DNA from: Sweltsa coloradensis | Taxonomy: Eukaryota > Arthropoda > Insecta > Plecoptera > Chloroperlidae | Length of the DNA stretch: 64,000 nucleotides | Assembly: GCA_024449915.1 (NCBI GenBank) | Contig: JAMZAV010000798.1 | Coordinates: forward strand, 310,001-374,000 | Direction of reading: 5' to 3' | Shown here: positions 44,161-55,979 of the stretch, in pieces | Numbering within the stretch: the first letter of the stretch is position 1 | How the letters are laid out: every line of letters starts with the position of its first letter | Position numbers and translations under genes: made by a program | The notes under the pieces: model-generated | Database searches by the model: none | The model's input: only the letters and a program-made list of their open reading frames with translations | What the model was told of the DNA's origin: nothing

Positions 44161-46950
44161 TTATTGTCTTTATTTAAGGCGTGATTAAGGCCAGTTGGGC
44201 CTTCTCTACCACCCAACCTTATAAAAATGATTACATTGTGTAATACAGCAAATAATAATTGATCGGAAAGAGTATGCAAAATTTTCATCCAATTTAGTCA
44301 CATAAGTTTTTTCTATGTAATATTTTGCATAATTAAGAATGAAATATTATGAAGGCACCTATTTTAGGACTTATGTATTGACTCAAGACTTTTTTTTTAA
44401 ATATTAAATTTTAAAGAATTTTAGAATGTGTTAAAAAGAAAAACAACACCTAAGTAAGTCCGCATTAATGGTAATGACTGATTTTCAAGAAGTGTAGAAA
44501 ATCTGCTAAGTGCGTATTGTTATTAACAGTGACACAACGTTTAATTCGCATGGCTCAACATCAAATAAGTCACTCCAAGCCGCTACATTTTACGATTTAT
44601 CCCAGGATTTTTCCTCTCATAAATATACAATTATCATAACGTCCATAACATTACCATCCTGTGTTATCTGCCGATGCGTGGGGCTGACCCTGGGGGCTGC
44701 ATGTTAAATACTAGGCCAGCGTGGGCGTACATTAGCTCTCTGTCTTAGATATGCTAATAGTCCAGCAGTGGCTGCAATTAGTCGAATCTCGATGCTAGGC
44801 CACTTTCTTATAAACATCGTCGTTCATGACGCTCGAAAAGAAAAACTCATACGCCTTATGCGAAAATAATTTTAATTGACTTCACAGATATGATCCACGA
44901 TGGTATCTAGCAAGTTGAAACCTTGTGAAATATGGCTGTGGAACCTCGGTATAGATAAAACACCTGAGAGGAAAATATCCTGGGTATATAATTATATTCA
45001 ATTTGGAATTTATTATTGTGGCAAACGCATTTAGTAAATGGCGGGCATGTGCTAATTAGGCGCACATTACCTATAAACATTCGTCTTGTGTTTATTATGG
45101 ACGCATTAGGCCCACATACACGATCGCATTAAATCATTGCTTGCTAAGAGAACGTGGAGGTTTTGATAGAGAACCGGTGCTAAAATGAAATATATTAGAG
45201 GAGATAGAGGTGAAATACACCATCCAAAAGATACCATCGACGCACGTGTGCACACTCAGTCGATTAGTGGATGATTTGTATTGTTACCTCGAGACTCGGT
45301 GCATATTCACACCCCTTGTGACCTAATCTTTTTTTTTTAATCCGTAAAACTGCGAATTTCAAGGTTTTCTTATGTGGTTTTTTCTTTGAACAAAATATTT
45401 GTAGTTTGTATTGCAAATCTAAAAACCTACATTAATAACACTAATATATATACTTATGTATTATCTTCCTTCCAATATATAGCTATAACTTTCAAACACT
45501 ATGATAATACGTAGTATATTAACAACTTCTACGCTACGCCTTAATTGACTTCACCAACAGTTTAGCAGCTTAGAAGAATTGCTTTTTAGTTGTTTAATAA
45601 ACGTGGCTAAAAGATTGCATCACCACTACCATCACATATTCGTGCCAAATCTTCGGCATCTTTGTACTATTTTTATGTTCATTTTTGTTAATATTTTTGC
45701 AAATTTTATTAGACGTTTATAATGTTACAGGGATTTCCAATAACAATAAACGTGATTTTTTGCTCAACTTGTCGTTTAAACCCCTCTATAAAACGCAAAC
45801 TGGTTTTAAAGCAATTTATCTAAATACCAACATGACTGTTTTTGCTATTATGGTCAAGAAAAGGTATATTAACCTGTTGAGGATTGCTTCCACCTTCTTT
45901 AAAGTCTCTTTTCAAACAGGTCTAAGCTCACTGCAAATTTTAACGACATGAAATAAATAAATGCAAAATGATCATTGAAATGTGACAAGTTCAAAGAGTG
46001 GAAGGTCGTACGTATCTTGTGGCATCATCAACGAACCGGTAACATCGTCACTATGGCCGCATGATGTCTAAACCAGCTGCTAAACCAGGGATGTGACGTA
46101 TGGCGGGGCAAGTTGAGTATGACAGAGCAGAGACAGCAACACTAGTAGACGATTTACGATAATTATTGAAACTTAATTTGTATAATTAAGTTGTCAAAAC
46201 AAATTCTAATGACTTATAAATAGCTTTTGAAATATTATTTTTGTCCTTTTTATTAACTTTTTTCATATCTGCTGTCAACCTTGAAATGTTATGCCAATAT
46301 TTGTGAGCTGAGATGTAGTTACGCCTCTTAAAGTATCCCGTTTTGTATTTTAGAATATTGACTTTAAAAAAGCCTTATGGAGATAGAGAGTGTGTCTGTA
46401 ATTTGATTCGAGTCGGTTGTCAGTCAGTGGTGCTGATGGTGGCGGGCAAGGCAATGCACACTTCCACCGTCAAAAGTGAAGCATAGAGAGTTCGTGATGG
46501 TTATAGGGAAGGCTATACCTCGGTATCTCGGCCATCCCATAATAGAAGTATATTAGTTTTACTGCTTTGGTGTTTAATGATTTATATCTCTATTTATATG
46601 GTAAAATGATAATGACAAATAATGACAATAGTCATAATATTAATAAAATATGATAATGAGCCCTGACAATGAAGGATGCTCATAAACATCCTCGGCTTAC
46701 GCAAAATTCAAACACACGTACCTTGGTTCCATGTGGTTCGAACGTAGATTGTGCATATTATGTGTGCGTTAACGGTGTCTTAAGTGCAAAGTTTGTGTCT
46801 TCAGGAGGAGTGTTACACATATGGGTGTACACATTAACAAGTCTGATTGTTTGACCTGCTAACTTTAATAACTTACGGTCACCAATCAATATGTCATCTG
46901 AATACAAGTAGGGTTGGGCTGCTTCGGATACTGAACTAGATGACAACAGA
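44161..46950. other. No gene recognised
   Basis: Short frames (for example 44510-44707 and 45685-45951) show no domain. A GC-richer patch at 46395-46530 is unassigned. Confidence 0.35.
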
Positions 46951-46993
46951 TGGACAGACAGACAGACAGACTGACTGACTGACTGACTGACTC
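46951..46993 (+). repeat. (GACA)n(GACT)n compound microsatellite
   Basis: GACAGACAGACAGACAGACT changes to GACTGACTGACTGACTGACT within one tract. Confidence 0.9.
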
Positions 46994-47064
46994 CGCCTAA
47001 TATAAGACGGGTGGCTGGCAACGTTAAACGCCCGTCGCCCAAGCCGCTACTGAGCAGGATACCT

Positions 47065-47245
47065 AATAATTTAAGGTTGCGAAGCGGATACTTGGTAATT
47101 TGAGGCGGGTACTTGGGAATGCGAAGCGGATACTTGATAATTTGAGGCGGGTACTTGGGAATGCGAAGCGGATACTTGATAATGTGAAACGGGTACGTGC
47201 CACTCTAAAGCGGGTACCTTATTATTTGAGACGGGTACCTGACTT
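47065..47245 (+). repeat. Minisatellite, ~25-bp unit in alternating pairs
   Basis: Units of the form GCGAAGCGGATACTTGRTAA and TTGAGGCGGGTACTTGGGAA alternate, giving a ~51-bp higher-order period that decays to the right (AAAGCGGGTACC, GAGACGGGTACC). The repetitive minus-strand frame it creates (VSASHSQVPASNYQ repeats) is not supported as a gene. Confidence 0.85.
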
Positions 47246-47600
47246 TGTGAATCAGCAAGCAATCTTAGCAACATCAAGTTTGTACCTTTAGCGGATATGA
47301 TATCTTTATATTTGTGATAATGCCAATGCGATATTTTTACCAGTGTGCACGTTACTATCCTGTTAAACAAAATATATACTTCTGCTAGTATTATTTTTAA
47401 ACCAGTTCGAATCGATTAAAATCACCCGCGAATAAGAAAACACTATACTGAACATACTATTTAAGGTTGGAAAGCTATATAACTTGGTCAATTCAGCGGG
47501 TCTTATAGCCGTTAAAACGGTCTTTTATAATTTAGATGGGTTCTTGGGATATAACGTTTATTTATAATTAAAAAAAACCTGGTTGAACAAATTACATCTA
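47230..47600 (+). repeat. Local duplication, copy A
   Basis: CTTAGCAACATCAAGTTTGT, AGCGGATATGATATCTTTAT, CACGTTACTATCCTG and TCGAATCGATTAAAATCACC align in order with 48300-48640. Confidence 0.65.
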
Positions 47601-48129
47601 AGAAAATTGAAAGTATCGACCTAATGTTTAAAGAATAGGATGGGTAAGAAAATCCAAATAAGTCTGGTAGACGGTCAATGTGACTATGAATTATCAGTAG
47701 ATTTATAGGGTCGATTCCGGAAAATGAAGCGAGAAAAACAGATATTCCGTTTTTTTCGAAATTGGAAATTGAATTTTCTACTTCAAAAGTTTATTCCTCG
47801 AGTTATTTTGATTAATGCATTATGGAAATTATAATTAAGATTATATGTTAGTTATTCATTTAGTAGCGTGTTAATTGGTATAAAGCAGCAATGGAGCTAA
47901 CATCTAGATTCCAATCCCTGCATTTTCATTAGCGGCGAATTAACTTTTTAACTAGCTTGGCTAATGGCAACATAGCTCTGCCAGAGCATTTACAGTAAAA
48001 ATGGGTATATGGAATGTTATCACATTGCGGTTGATTATGTGTAGGGGCTAGGAGCGACGAAACGATTTTACGTATATATACCAATAAGCATTTTATTTGT
48101 TGCATATTACACGATTTCATACAGTATGC
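47601..48129. other. No feature recognised
   Basis: AT-rich spacer between the two duplication copies. Confidence 0.35.
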
Positions 48130-48650
48130 ATACTACGGATGTTAAGTTCTGATAATTTGAGTCTGGTTTTGAACGGAATGTGGCGGACACCATGTGAAGC
48201 GAGTACCAAATAATGTAAGGCGGTACGCCACTGAAGCGGGTACACCATAAATTGAGATTTTTACTTATGAAGCAGATACGTAACAGTTTAAGGGTATGTC
48301 TCTAGCAACATAAGTTTGTACTTAGCGGTATGATATCTTATATTTGTATAATGCCCATCGATATTTACCAGTTGTACGTTACATATATGTTAACAAAATA
48401 CGTCTGTGTATATTTAAGACCATTCTAATCGATTAAATATACTCCCGAATGAGAAAACATCTGAAACTTACAATTACCATGTTATATTGAACTAGCTATA
48501 AAATAAACCATGTCAACATTCACATGTATAGCATGTAATTGATCGTTCTTTTGATAAAATAAATGATTACTAGTATATCAGAGTGTCTTTTTATAACTAT
48601 AAGAACAAACCGGTTAAAAAATGTATCATCTTAGTTTAAATGGATGTCCT
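48130..48650 (+). repeat. Local duplication, copy B, with decayed minisatellite
   Basis: GAAGCGAGTACC, AAGGCGGTACG and GAAGCGGGTACACC at 48190-48245 are decayed minisatellite units. They are followed by CTAGCAACATAAGTTTGTAC, GCGGTATGATATCTTATATT, TACGTTAC and TCTAATCGATTAAATATACT, parallel to 47065-47600. Indels are frequent, so the duplication is old. Confidence 0.65.
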
Positions 48651-48964
48651 CTTTGCAAATAAGTTTCCTATGTTTCCCCGGAAAAATCAAAATATAAATC
48701 ACTGTGTTTAGACGGTAGGCGCAGTTCAATTCCGTAATGATCTATGATTTTTGATCAAAGTAATGATTTTTATCAGTTTCATAAGAAATAACGTTGAAAT
48801 GTTTTGTAAATTCATTCGTGAGTACGGTATACAAATAATCGATTTGCAAAATTATGAATATAATAAATTCAACAAAAATACAATAGTGTCGTTTTAAAAA
48901 ATGGTAAACATGTTTTACATGTTTCTTAATTTTATTAATCGGGAAACACTCCCGTAGGTGTAAT
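48651..48964. other. No feature recognised
   Basis: AT-rich linker. Confidence 0.3.
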
Positions 48965-49085
48965 TGATGTTATGTTAATCAACCCAGAAATAAAAAAATC
49001 CATAACCCAACATTAATCGGGAGACCAGTTTTCGTTACCCCGCTGAGATGGATTTTTAATTTCTGGATTGATTTACATAAAATGT
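48965..49085. repeat. Small foldback repeat
   Basis: TATGTTAATCAACCCAGAAA then TAAAAAAATCCAT pairs with ATGGATTTTTAATTTCTGGA then TTGATTTACATAAA around a loop of about 50 nt that contains an AATCGGGA motif. Pieces (CAATCCAGAAATTA, ACCTACG, CCCGATTAAT) recur at 63020-63090. Confidence 0.6.
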
Positions 49086-50689
49086 TTTCCATGACTACCT
49101 TAAAATAACATTCTTCCTATACCCTTTTTTTAAACTGATTCAGTAAATTTCGAAGTTAACCGTGCACCACCTTCCTCAAACACTACCACGGTCAAGGTTA
49201 AGGAACAAGTAGGCACGTCCAGTAGTTAGTAGGTGACCCAGACAACGGATTAGTATGTGTTTATCTAGCAATTATCACTCCCGCTCCATTGTGCCATGGT
49301 TCCTCACTCTAGTGTTTATTGCGTTGCCTTCATGAGCAGACAAACAAGGAGCCCTGGTATTTTTTTAAATTAGTGGTTAAAAGAAAGTAGGAAGCGCGTC
49401 AGGGTTATGGAATCTAAGAAATGTTTCGTTTTGTTTGTTTGTTTGTTGTTTAACGTCGTTTTGTTAAGTTTGTAATATTGATGAAGATGTTACAAGTCTT
49501 AAAGAAAATCAATGGCAACAGAACCGACAGAGCTTGCCTCTCAAACGTGGCTAACTCTATTAACATATTAATTTCTCATTAATATTTTTCATTGTTAACA
49601 TATAAAACATGCGATTATAATAATAAATAAATTTGAATGCAAGAGCAACTGAAAGACCATCAGCCCCGTAGAACTTTTGTACATGTTACTCTTGTTAAAC
49701 AATATCCTTACATTTAAAAAACGTTGGTTATGTTAAAATTACATAAAATAATACAATTCGATTTAACACTCATTCGATTTAAAAAAAACACTTCCACATT
49801 AACGAAAATATCTTTAAAAAAAAATTACCAATCTAAAAATCTAACACCAACATTGAAAAGTCTGTCACTTTTTTTAAAATCACTTTGCATAAGATTTTGC
49901 AACGAGACAGATTTAAAGACCTTGTAGTACGCCGATGTTCTGGCCCCTAGGGGAAGAATTAAGGGAGGCGTATTGAGTTTGTCAGCCACAGAAGGTCCAG
50001 ACAATGGTTTTCCTTCAAATGTTGGGATTTAGTTCCATTCTAACAGCTCTTTAACATGGCTTCCTACCTTACTTGGTAACCACTGAAGAAAGTCACAAAT
50101 TAATGTACAGCGAGAATTTCACCGATTTAAAATCATAATAATGTATTCAAAACCACTTCCCGTGTTTAATTTTTCTATCACACTAATCAATTCATGGAGG
50201 GCAGATGATATGTTTACAGTTACAGATAATGTTAGAGATTTGTTTGCGATTTTTCTTCTACTTATCATGTACATGTTGGCGCATACAATATGAAACTCTA
50301 ATTTGGGACATTTACTGTTGATCACATCACTTGTAATTCTTACTGAAGGTTTTCTTATAGTTCTCCATATTCATATGCGAAAGTTGAAATTGAATACACA
50401 AACAGCCCTTAGACACTTCTTTCCAATTAATCACCTGCTGAAGAGGGTTACACACCAGAATTGGTGCATACCAATAGCTAAATACAAACTATAATGAACA
50501 TGTAAATGAACTCTGAAAAACCTTGCCAGACAAATCCACTAATTAAGATTTAATCAACGAAACGACATGCCATGTTAACATAAGTTACAACTAAAACATC
50601 GTCGGTTGAATACTGTATTTGAAATCATTAAAAAAAGATGTTGGTTGGTCCATAATGGGTGTAATCCCATTAAAATGTGTTAAAACAAG
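49086..50689. other. No gene recognised
   Basis: Lysine/threonine-rich short frames (49724-49927, 50119-50325) reflect A-rich composition. No domain is seen. Confidence 0.35.
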
Positions 50690-50805
50690 GCCAGGTTTTA
50701 ATTTTATATATTGTGAGTCGATATACGTGTTATTTAAGGATCTAATTAACAATTTTGACCCTACTTCACTCATCTAATCTAAATTTGTTTTTTAATTAGT
50801 TTAGG
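50690..50805 (+). repeat. Direct repeat pair, left copy
   Basis: CCAGGTTTTAATTTTATATA then GTATACGTGTTA-like, AAGGATCTAATTAACAATTT and CATCTAATCTAAATTTGTTT then TTTTAATTAG. It aligns with 51650-51767 at moderate identity. Confidence 0.7.
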
Positions 50806-51189
50806 GCTCGTCACTACCTGCTTCTTGTTTGGTATGCAATTTAATCAGTTTTAGGACAAATATTTAAATTTGACGTATTTGGCAACCTTCCACACTGCGT
50901 ATAATAAATATGTTTTGTAGCGTATTAACAGCCCAGGGATGGCCTTAACTATGGATATAATAGGCATTCTCAGACAATTTCCTCAAAAGAAACATAAAAG
51001 TTATGCACTTTATCAAATGAAGGAACGAAGCCACGCTTCCCGTTACTTTTTTAAATATTAGCTTTTAAGTTAAGTTAATAATTAAAGTTTAAGTTCTTCG
51101 AAAGAAACTTAGTTAGTTTAAGTACTTTTAAAATTACCGATCAATAAAAATTTTTGAATAAAAAAATATAAATATATATAAATACGTTA
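50806..51189. other. No feature recognised
   Basis: AT-rich sequence between the direct repeats. Confidence 0.3.
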
Positions 51190-51265
51190 AGTGCCAAGTA
51201 GTCTAGTGGTTACGTAAGTCTGGCAAGGGGAGACCCAGGTTCCATTCCCGGTCGATCAGTACTTC
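51190..51265 (+). repeat. tRNA-like SINE fragment
   Basis: AGTAGTCTAGTGGTTACGTA (A-box-like) is followed by GACCCAGGTTCCATTCCCGG (B-box-like) at roughly tRNA spacing. The acceptor ends do not pair, so it is not called a tRNA gene. Confidence 0.5.
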
Positions 51266-51649
51266 GTTGTTTCTAAAATGTATTTAAAATTATCAATTTT
51301 ACCTACGGGAGTGTGTCATGACTAAAAAAATGGTTCAACTTAAATTAGACTCGGAAATTAAACAGCCAATATTTCACTGGATTTAGGGTTTGGTGCAGGT
51401 GTGAATTGTTCTGGTCGTAATATTTTGAACGCATTCTATCTATAAGACTCCGCGGCGGTCAAAAGAGCACGCACAAGACATAAACCAGGCCTATCGGAAG
51501 TCAGACTAGGACTATTTTCCTTGACGGTCGTAAATCAAAAGCAATTGCCGTAAACGAAACGAGTAAAACAGTGGTGGGCGCCGAGGATGTATGGGGGAGG
51601 CTGTCTGGGACGCTAGGATCTCTGAACAACGTTACTGGATGAGTGAACA
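51266..51649. other. No gene recognised
   Basis: A GC-richer patch at 51440-51640 is unassigned. Confidence 0.3.
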
Positions 51650-51767
51650 GGACCAGGTTTTAATTTTATAGATTATAAGGGTTGGTATACGTGTTAGTTG
51701 AGGATCTCATAACAATTAAAACCCCTCCTTTAGTCATATAATCTAAATTAGTTTTTTAATTAGCCAG
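51650..51767 (+). repeat. Direct repeat pair, right copy
   Basis: Partner of 50690-50805, about 960 bp downstream. The pair could be a repeat family or an old duplication. Length and ends do not look like LTRs, since no TG...CA or target duplication is seen. Confidence 0.7.
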
Positions 51768-51789
51768 ACGGCGGACTAAGTCTATGCCT

Positions 51790-52370
51790 TTACACGATTT
51801 TTAAAATCTTTTTGGTCCTGAAATTTGCAAAAATTACGTTTTGGTGAATTTCTTGAATCGGCTTCAAAGCGCTTATTTTGTGTTACACATATATAATATA
51901 TACTAGAGCATCATACCCATAGATACATCATATCTATTTAAAATGACAATTTAGAAAATTGTGCCTTAAACTGTTCAGAAATATACATAAACACGCAAAA
52001 ATATGCGTTCCGAAATTACACCTTCTCTTGGGAATCAGTATATTTTGACCGAACCACTTTCCCAAATTACAAAAACAAAACGTATATAGATGATTTACAG
52101 AAAAGGTAGTCGAGTACGACAATGATGGCCAATATTTGTTTTTACGCAAATCCTCCAAGGTCACGGGGCTCAAAGATCGTCCCCATGTTATTTCTTATGG
52201 GAGAATTATATTGATGGGACATAGTTCGAAAACTACAAAGTTTGGCAATTTTTTTCAGGTAATGGTGGACCCAATATTTTTCTGACACTTTCTAAATTCA
52301 TAACTAGTTAGCCAAAATTAAATATGTATTTTGAGTTTAACGGGTGAATACCCCTTTAAGCAAAAAAGTA
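51790..52370 (-). repeat. Repeat family E, internal fragment (inverted)
   Basis: The minus strand reads TTAAAGGGGTATTCACCCGT, then CATAGAATAACATGGGGACG-like and CCCCGTGACCTTGGAGGATT, matching 39600-40130 of the full-length copy. Both terminal parts with the GGCCGAGCG inverted ends are missing. Confidence 0.7.
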
Positions 52371-54377
52371 TAACTAAACATTCTCAATCGTAAGAATCAG
52401 GGTATGAACTCGCAAGTTTCAACCGCTCTTACGTTCTTTCTTATTACGAGACGTCCGACGTCTGTACATGTCTCCTTCTAAAGTGAAGTGGGTGTTTACT
52501 TATATCGTTATGAAGTCGGTGCAACACATTCTTGAGGTTCTCAATAGGGAAACACTTCATTCAACATGGCAGATTTGTTGCCTGAAGGATTTTTAACAGC
52601 TCACTTCACTTTACATCACTTCAACAACTAACCTATCGGATCGCCAGTAGCAAGCTGTAAGTATGGGTCTACTGTTGTCTTGTTCAATTCTTGACGCCTG
52701 ACACCTTGTATTTGCTTCGATATTTTATCTAGGCACCTTTTTCACACCACACTACGTACACTATAATTATGGGATGAAGACACCCTTTCAGCGTAGCTTC
52801 TATTGATATCAAGAAACGCTAACTCTTTAGACGCTTTCTATTAATTGTTGGCTTTTTCTGAACTTTTTTTTAATTCAGAGAAATTTCGGATTGTGTGAAA
52901 CACCTCAACATTCTGGCAACATTTTTGTTTTAGCATAATGTAAATTGGTGGAAAGTCCTATGCAGAATTAGGGAAGAAGAGATCATAATTGGAAATATAT
53001 AAAATGCATTATTAAGACTGACATAGGAGAATTTTCCTTCATTATCATAACGATATCCGAGTGGAATAATTTACCTGAGATCATTGTTTAGGAAGAGAGA
53101 GTAATTGATACATTTTTAAAGTTGTTTAGAAAAATTTTAATATTAATATGAATCTGTACTTGTATTTTGGATATGTATAACTTGTAAGCGACATTACTAC
53201 CATATAATATTGTATACTTGCAAGATGTTTTCAATAAATAAAAGGTAAAGGGGCGTTGAGCTTGGCAGTTAAAGCATAACACAGTTTCATGCCTGCTGGT
53301 GTGGGTGAAAATGAGTCAACGATTACAATATCCGACCTTTTTTTCTCAGAAATTTGAGCAATTTTGGGATATTTTTCCACGTTAATATTCTGGCCACAGT
53401 TTTTTTACTTACAGTACAGTACATTGGCACAGAGCAGACGTTGGATAGAGATGAATAAACGCTGAGCATGGCAACCTAAGAGAATTAAGAGTCTTGCCCT
53501 AAATGTCGGTGTCAAAAAATCACCACTCAACCCAACATCGTTCGAAATATTGGAAGTTTTCTAATGTACACTAAAAGTTATATTTTTTTTCTAAAATGTA
53601 ATGTTATTGTATTTTCAAATTAAAACGGAATTGATTATCTTTGTCTCTTTTACCTTTGTGCATTTTTTTTAACTTGCGTTAATAAATTATATTTTTATAT
53701 ATAATCTTACCGAAAAAAATAAATAACAATACTTGATTGTATTGGTGTATGTGTAATGTAGATGCATTCATAAAATTGAGGTCAAAATTGAAAGACTTTC
53801 TCAATTTCCAATTAGAAAATCGACAGTTTAATGCTTTTGTCATAGTTAAGTGACTTGACTCGCCCAGCCTCATAAGGCGTGTATTATGGGCGCCTCTCGT
53901 TGCATACCTTCCGCTTTTCCGATTGCGTCTCGCAAAATGTAAATACTTTTATAACTACCCCCATGACTATCTCCAACTTGCGATAAGCAAATTATAGTCA
54001 AAGATTGTAATGATTGGACATAATAATCTGTAATAGAGTTTTTAAACAAGAAACTAGTAGAAGTGCAGTGCTTGGGACAAGATATTATCTAAATGCATCA
54101 CAAGATGCATTTACTGATTGATCGTATTCTGCATAGAAAAGTTGCATAAGCGCTTTCGCATATCCCGGAGACAGGAGTAATATTTTATTCAAACTAATGA
54201 CTATCATTTAGCTATTAAACTGACTGAGAAATGCGGACAATTACACGTTATGAAATAAGATAAGAAACGCTATTTGAATTATTTATAAATAATAATAATA
54301 ACACAAACCAGTTATCATGAATTAGACTACATACATAGGTAAAGGATATTTAATAACATTAAAAACAATACAAAATG
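52371..54377. other. No gene recognised
   Basis: Two loosely similar stretches (about 52870-53000 and 53340-53460, both with ATTCTGGC.ACA and GTA.ATTGG) may be an old duplication. No coding region is seen. Confidence 0.35.
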
Positions 54378-54635
54378 TACATAGATATATACAAAACACA
54401 TAAAAACGAGACGTTTCGACACGAGGTCTTGATCACTCAGGAGAAAGATGGCCACTGACTATACTAATCAAAATGGCGGCTAAAGACTAAAAACTAAAAA
54501 CTGAAGGCCACTGACTGAAACTAGTCAAAATGGCTGCTAAAAACTAAAAAACTATGTACAGTATATTTACAAGGTGCTGTTGGGGGGGAATAGTGACAGA
54601 TGTAGGTGAAGGTGAAGGGTGGGAGAGAGCTGGTC

Positions 54636-55960
54636 CTATCGAATGTTGATGTTAGGAGGCAGCCTGGATTTTGTGATCCACTGGTGTGCTAACTCCCATC
54701 TTCTCAGTTCACCTGGGTTGCAGCTGGCTGGGAGTGACTTGACCACTTTGGTTGTGTAGCACACGTTGAAAGCCAAGTTGTGGGATGCTGCATGTCGAGC
54801 CACTGGTTTGTCCATGGTGCGTTTTTTTGTGTCCTGTCTGTGACCATTCATGCGCGATCTTAACGAGTTTCTGGTTAGGCCTATGTATTCGGCAGGACAA
54901 CGTTTGCATTTAAGTTGGTACACCACATTGGTGGTTTTGCAAGTGTTGTGCTGTCGAATGGGGTAGGTCCTGCCAGTGGCCTGGGCACTGAAGGTCGTTG
55001 AGGGTTGATGAATGTGGCATGTCAGACATCCATTTCCCCCTTTACAAGGAAAGGAGCCGGCTGGTTCCTTCTCGGAAGCTTCCTTTTTCCGGCAGTCTCT
55101 CTTGACAATAAGGTCCGAGATGTTTGGGGGGCGTCTAAAGGCAACTCTGGGTAAGGTTTTAACAAGATTTTGCGTCTTGGTGGAGGATGTTAGTATATGA
55201 AGGCCACTCTTCATAATGCCGTTTAGTGCCTGTAGTCCGGGGTGCCACTGAGTGACCAGAGGTATGACGTCATTGGGAGTGGAGGTGATCTGCCTGACTG
55301 GCTTGTTGATGCGTTCTTGGACGTTAGCCTTACTGTAGCCTCGAGCCACGAACGCATTGGTAATGCGCTCGCAATACTTGGCAAGGTCTTTTGGGTCAGA
55401 GCAGATACGGCGACCTCTCACAGCCAAGGAGTAGGGTAGGGCTCGTTTAGTATAGGCCGGGTGACAACTGTCGTGGTGGAGGTAGAGTTGTTTGTTAGTG
55501 GGTTTGAAATGGACATCTGTCCTCAACAACCCTGATTCTAGATGGATGTCCACATCTAGGAATGCCACAAACGAAGCGGAAGATTCCCAGGTGAAGCTTA
55601 ACACGCTGGCATTGTTGAGATCAGTGAGAAAGATGTCCAGAAGAGCTTGGCCATGTGGCCATATCAAGAAGAAGTCGTCGATGAATCGGAAGAAGCACAA
55701 TGGTAGATGATCACGTTTGGCTAGAAACTCTTTTTCTAGCTTGCCGACAAACAGGTTGGCGTAAGATGGAGCCATTCTTGTGCCCATGGCTGTGCCTTTG
55801 ATTTGTAGGTAATGGTCATCTTTAAACCGAAAGTTGTTGAAGCGGAGGACCATGTGTGCTAGTTCGGTGAGAAAGGGAGTGTCAGGTTTTGTGCCCGGTG
55901 GTCGAGATTTGAGAAAATGTTCCAGCGCGGATAATCCTTGTGTTGTTGGGATGTTGGTGT
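54636..55960 (-). pseudogene. Penelope-like RT/GIY-YIG ORF, 5'-truncated (left copy)
   Basis: The open frame extends to 56018, but only residues from TNIPTTQGL (codon at 55958) belong to the element; upstream residues are read through the palindrome turn. Motifs in order, numbered in the 460-codon frame: TNIP (end of RT motif A, residues 21-24), KGTAMGTRMAPSYANLFVGK (RT motif B, 74-93), FIDDFFLIW (catalytic F-x-DD, 112-120), a CX5CXXC cysteine cluster (325-334), and VVYQLKCKRCPAEYIGLT with downstream R..GHR (GIY-YIG endonuclease, 365-393). This RT plus GIY-YIG order is diagnostic of Penelope-like elements. The first RT motifs and motif A aspartates are absent. A complete element ORF is typically much longer, so this copy cannot mobilise itself. 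The retained frame is uninterrupted, suggesting recent insertion. Confidence 0.9.
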
Positions 55961-55979
55961 TACACCAACATCCCAACAA
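55943..55979. repeat. Perfect 18-bp hairpin at the palindrome centre
   Basis: TTGTTGGGATGTTGGTGT (55943-55960) pairs with ACACCAACATCCCAACAA (55962-55979) around a single T. This is the exact turn point between the two Penelope copies. Confidence 0.95.

Noticed and set aside
47065..47245. CRISPR-like regularly spaced repeats
   Set aside because: Units are contiguous and have no unique spacers. The DNA is eukaryotic and no cas-like gene is present.
47071..47370. Repetitive minus-strand frame (VSASHSQVPASNYQ units), superficially like a repeat protein
   Set aside because: It follows the 25/51-bp minisatellite, has no start context or conserved domain, and the duplicated copy at 48.2 kb does not keep the frame.
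50690..51767. LTR retrotransposon bounded by direct repeats
   Set aside because: The interval has no gag/pol coding, primer binding site or polypurine tract, and the repeats lack TG...CA ends.
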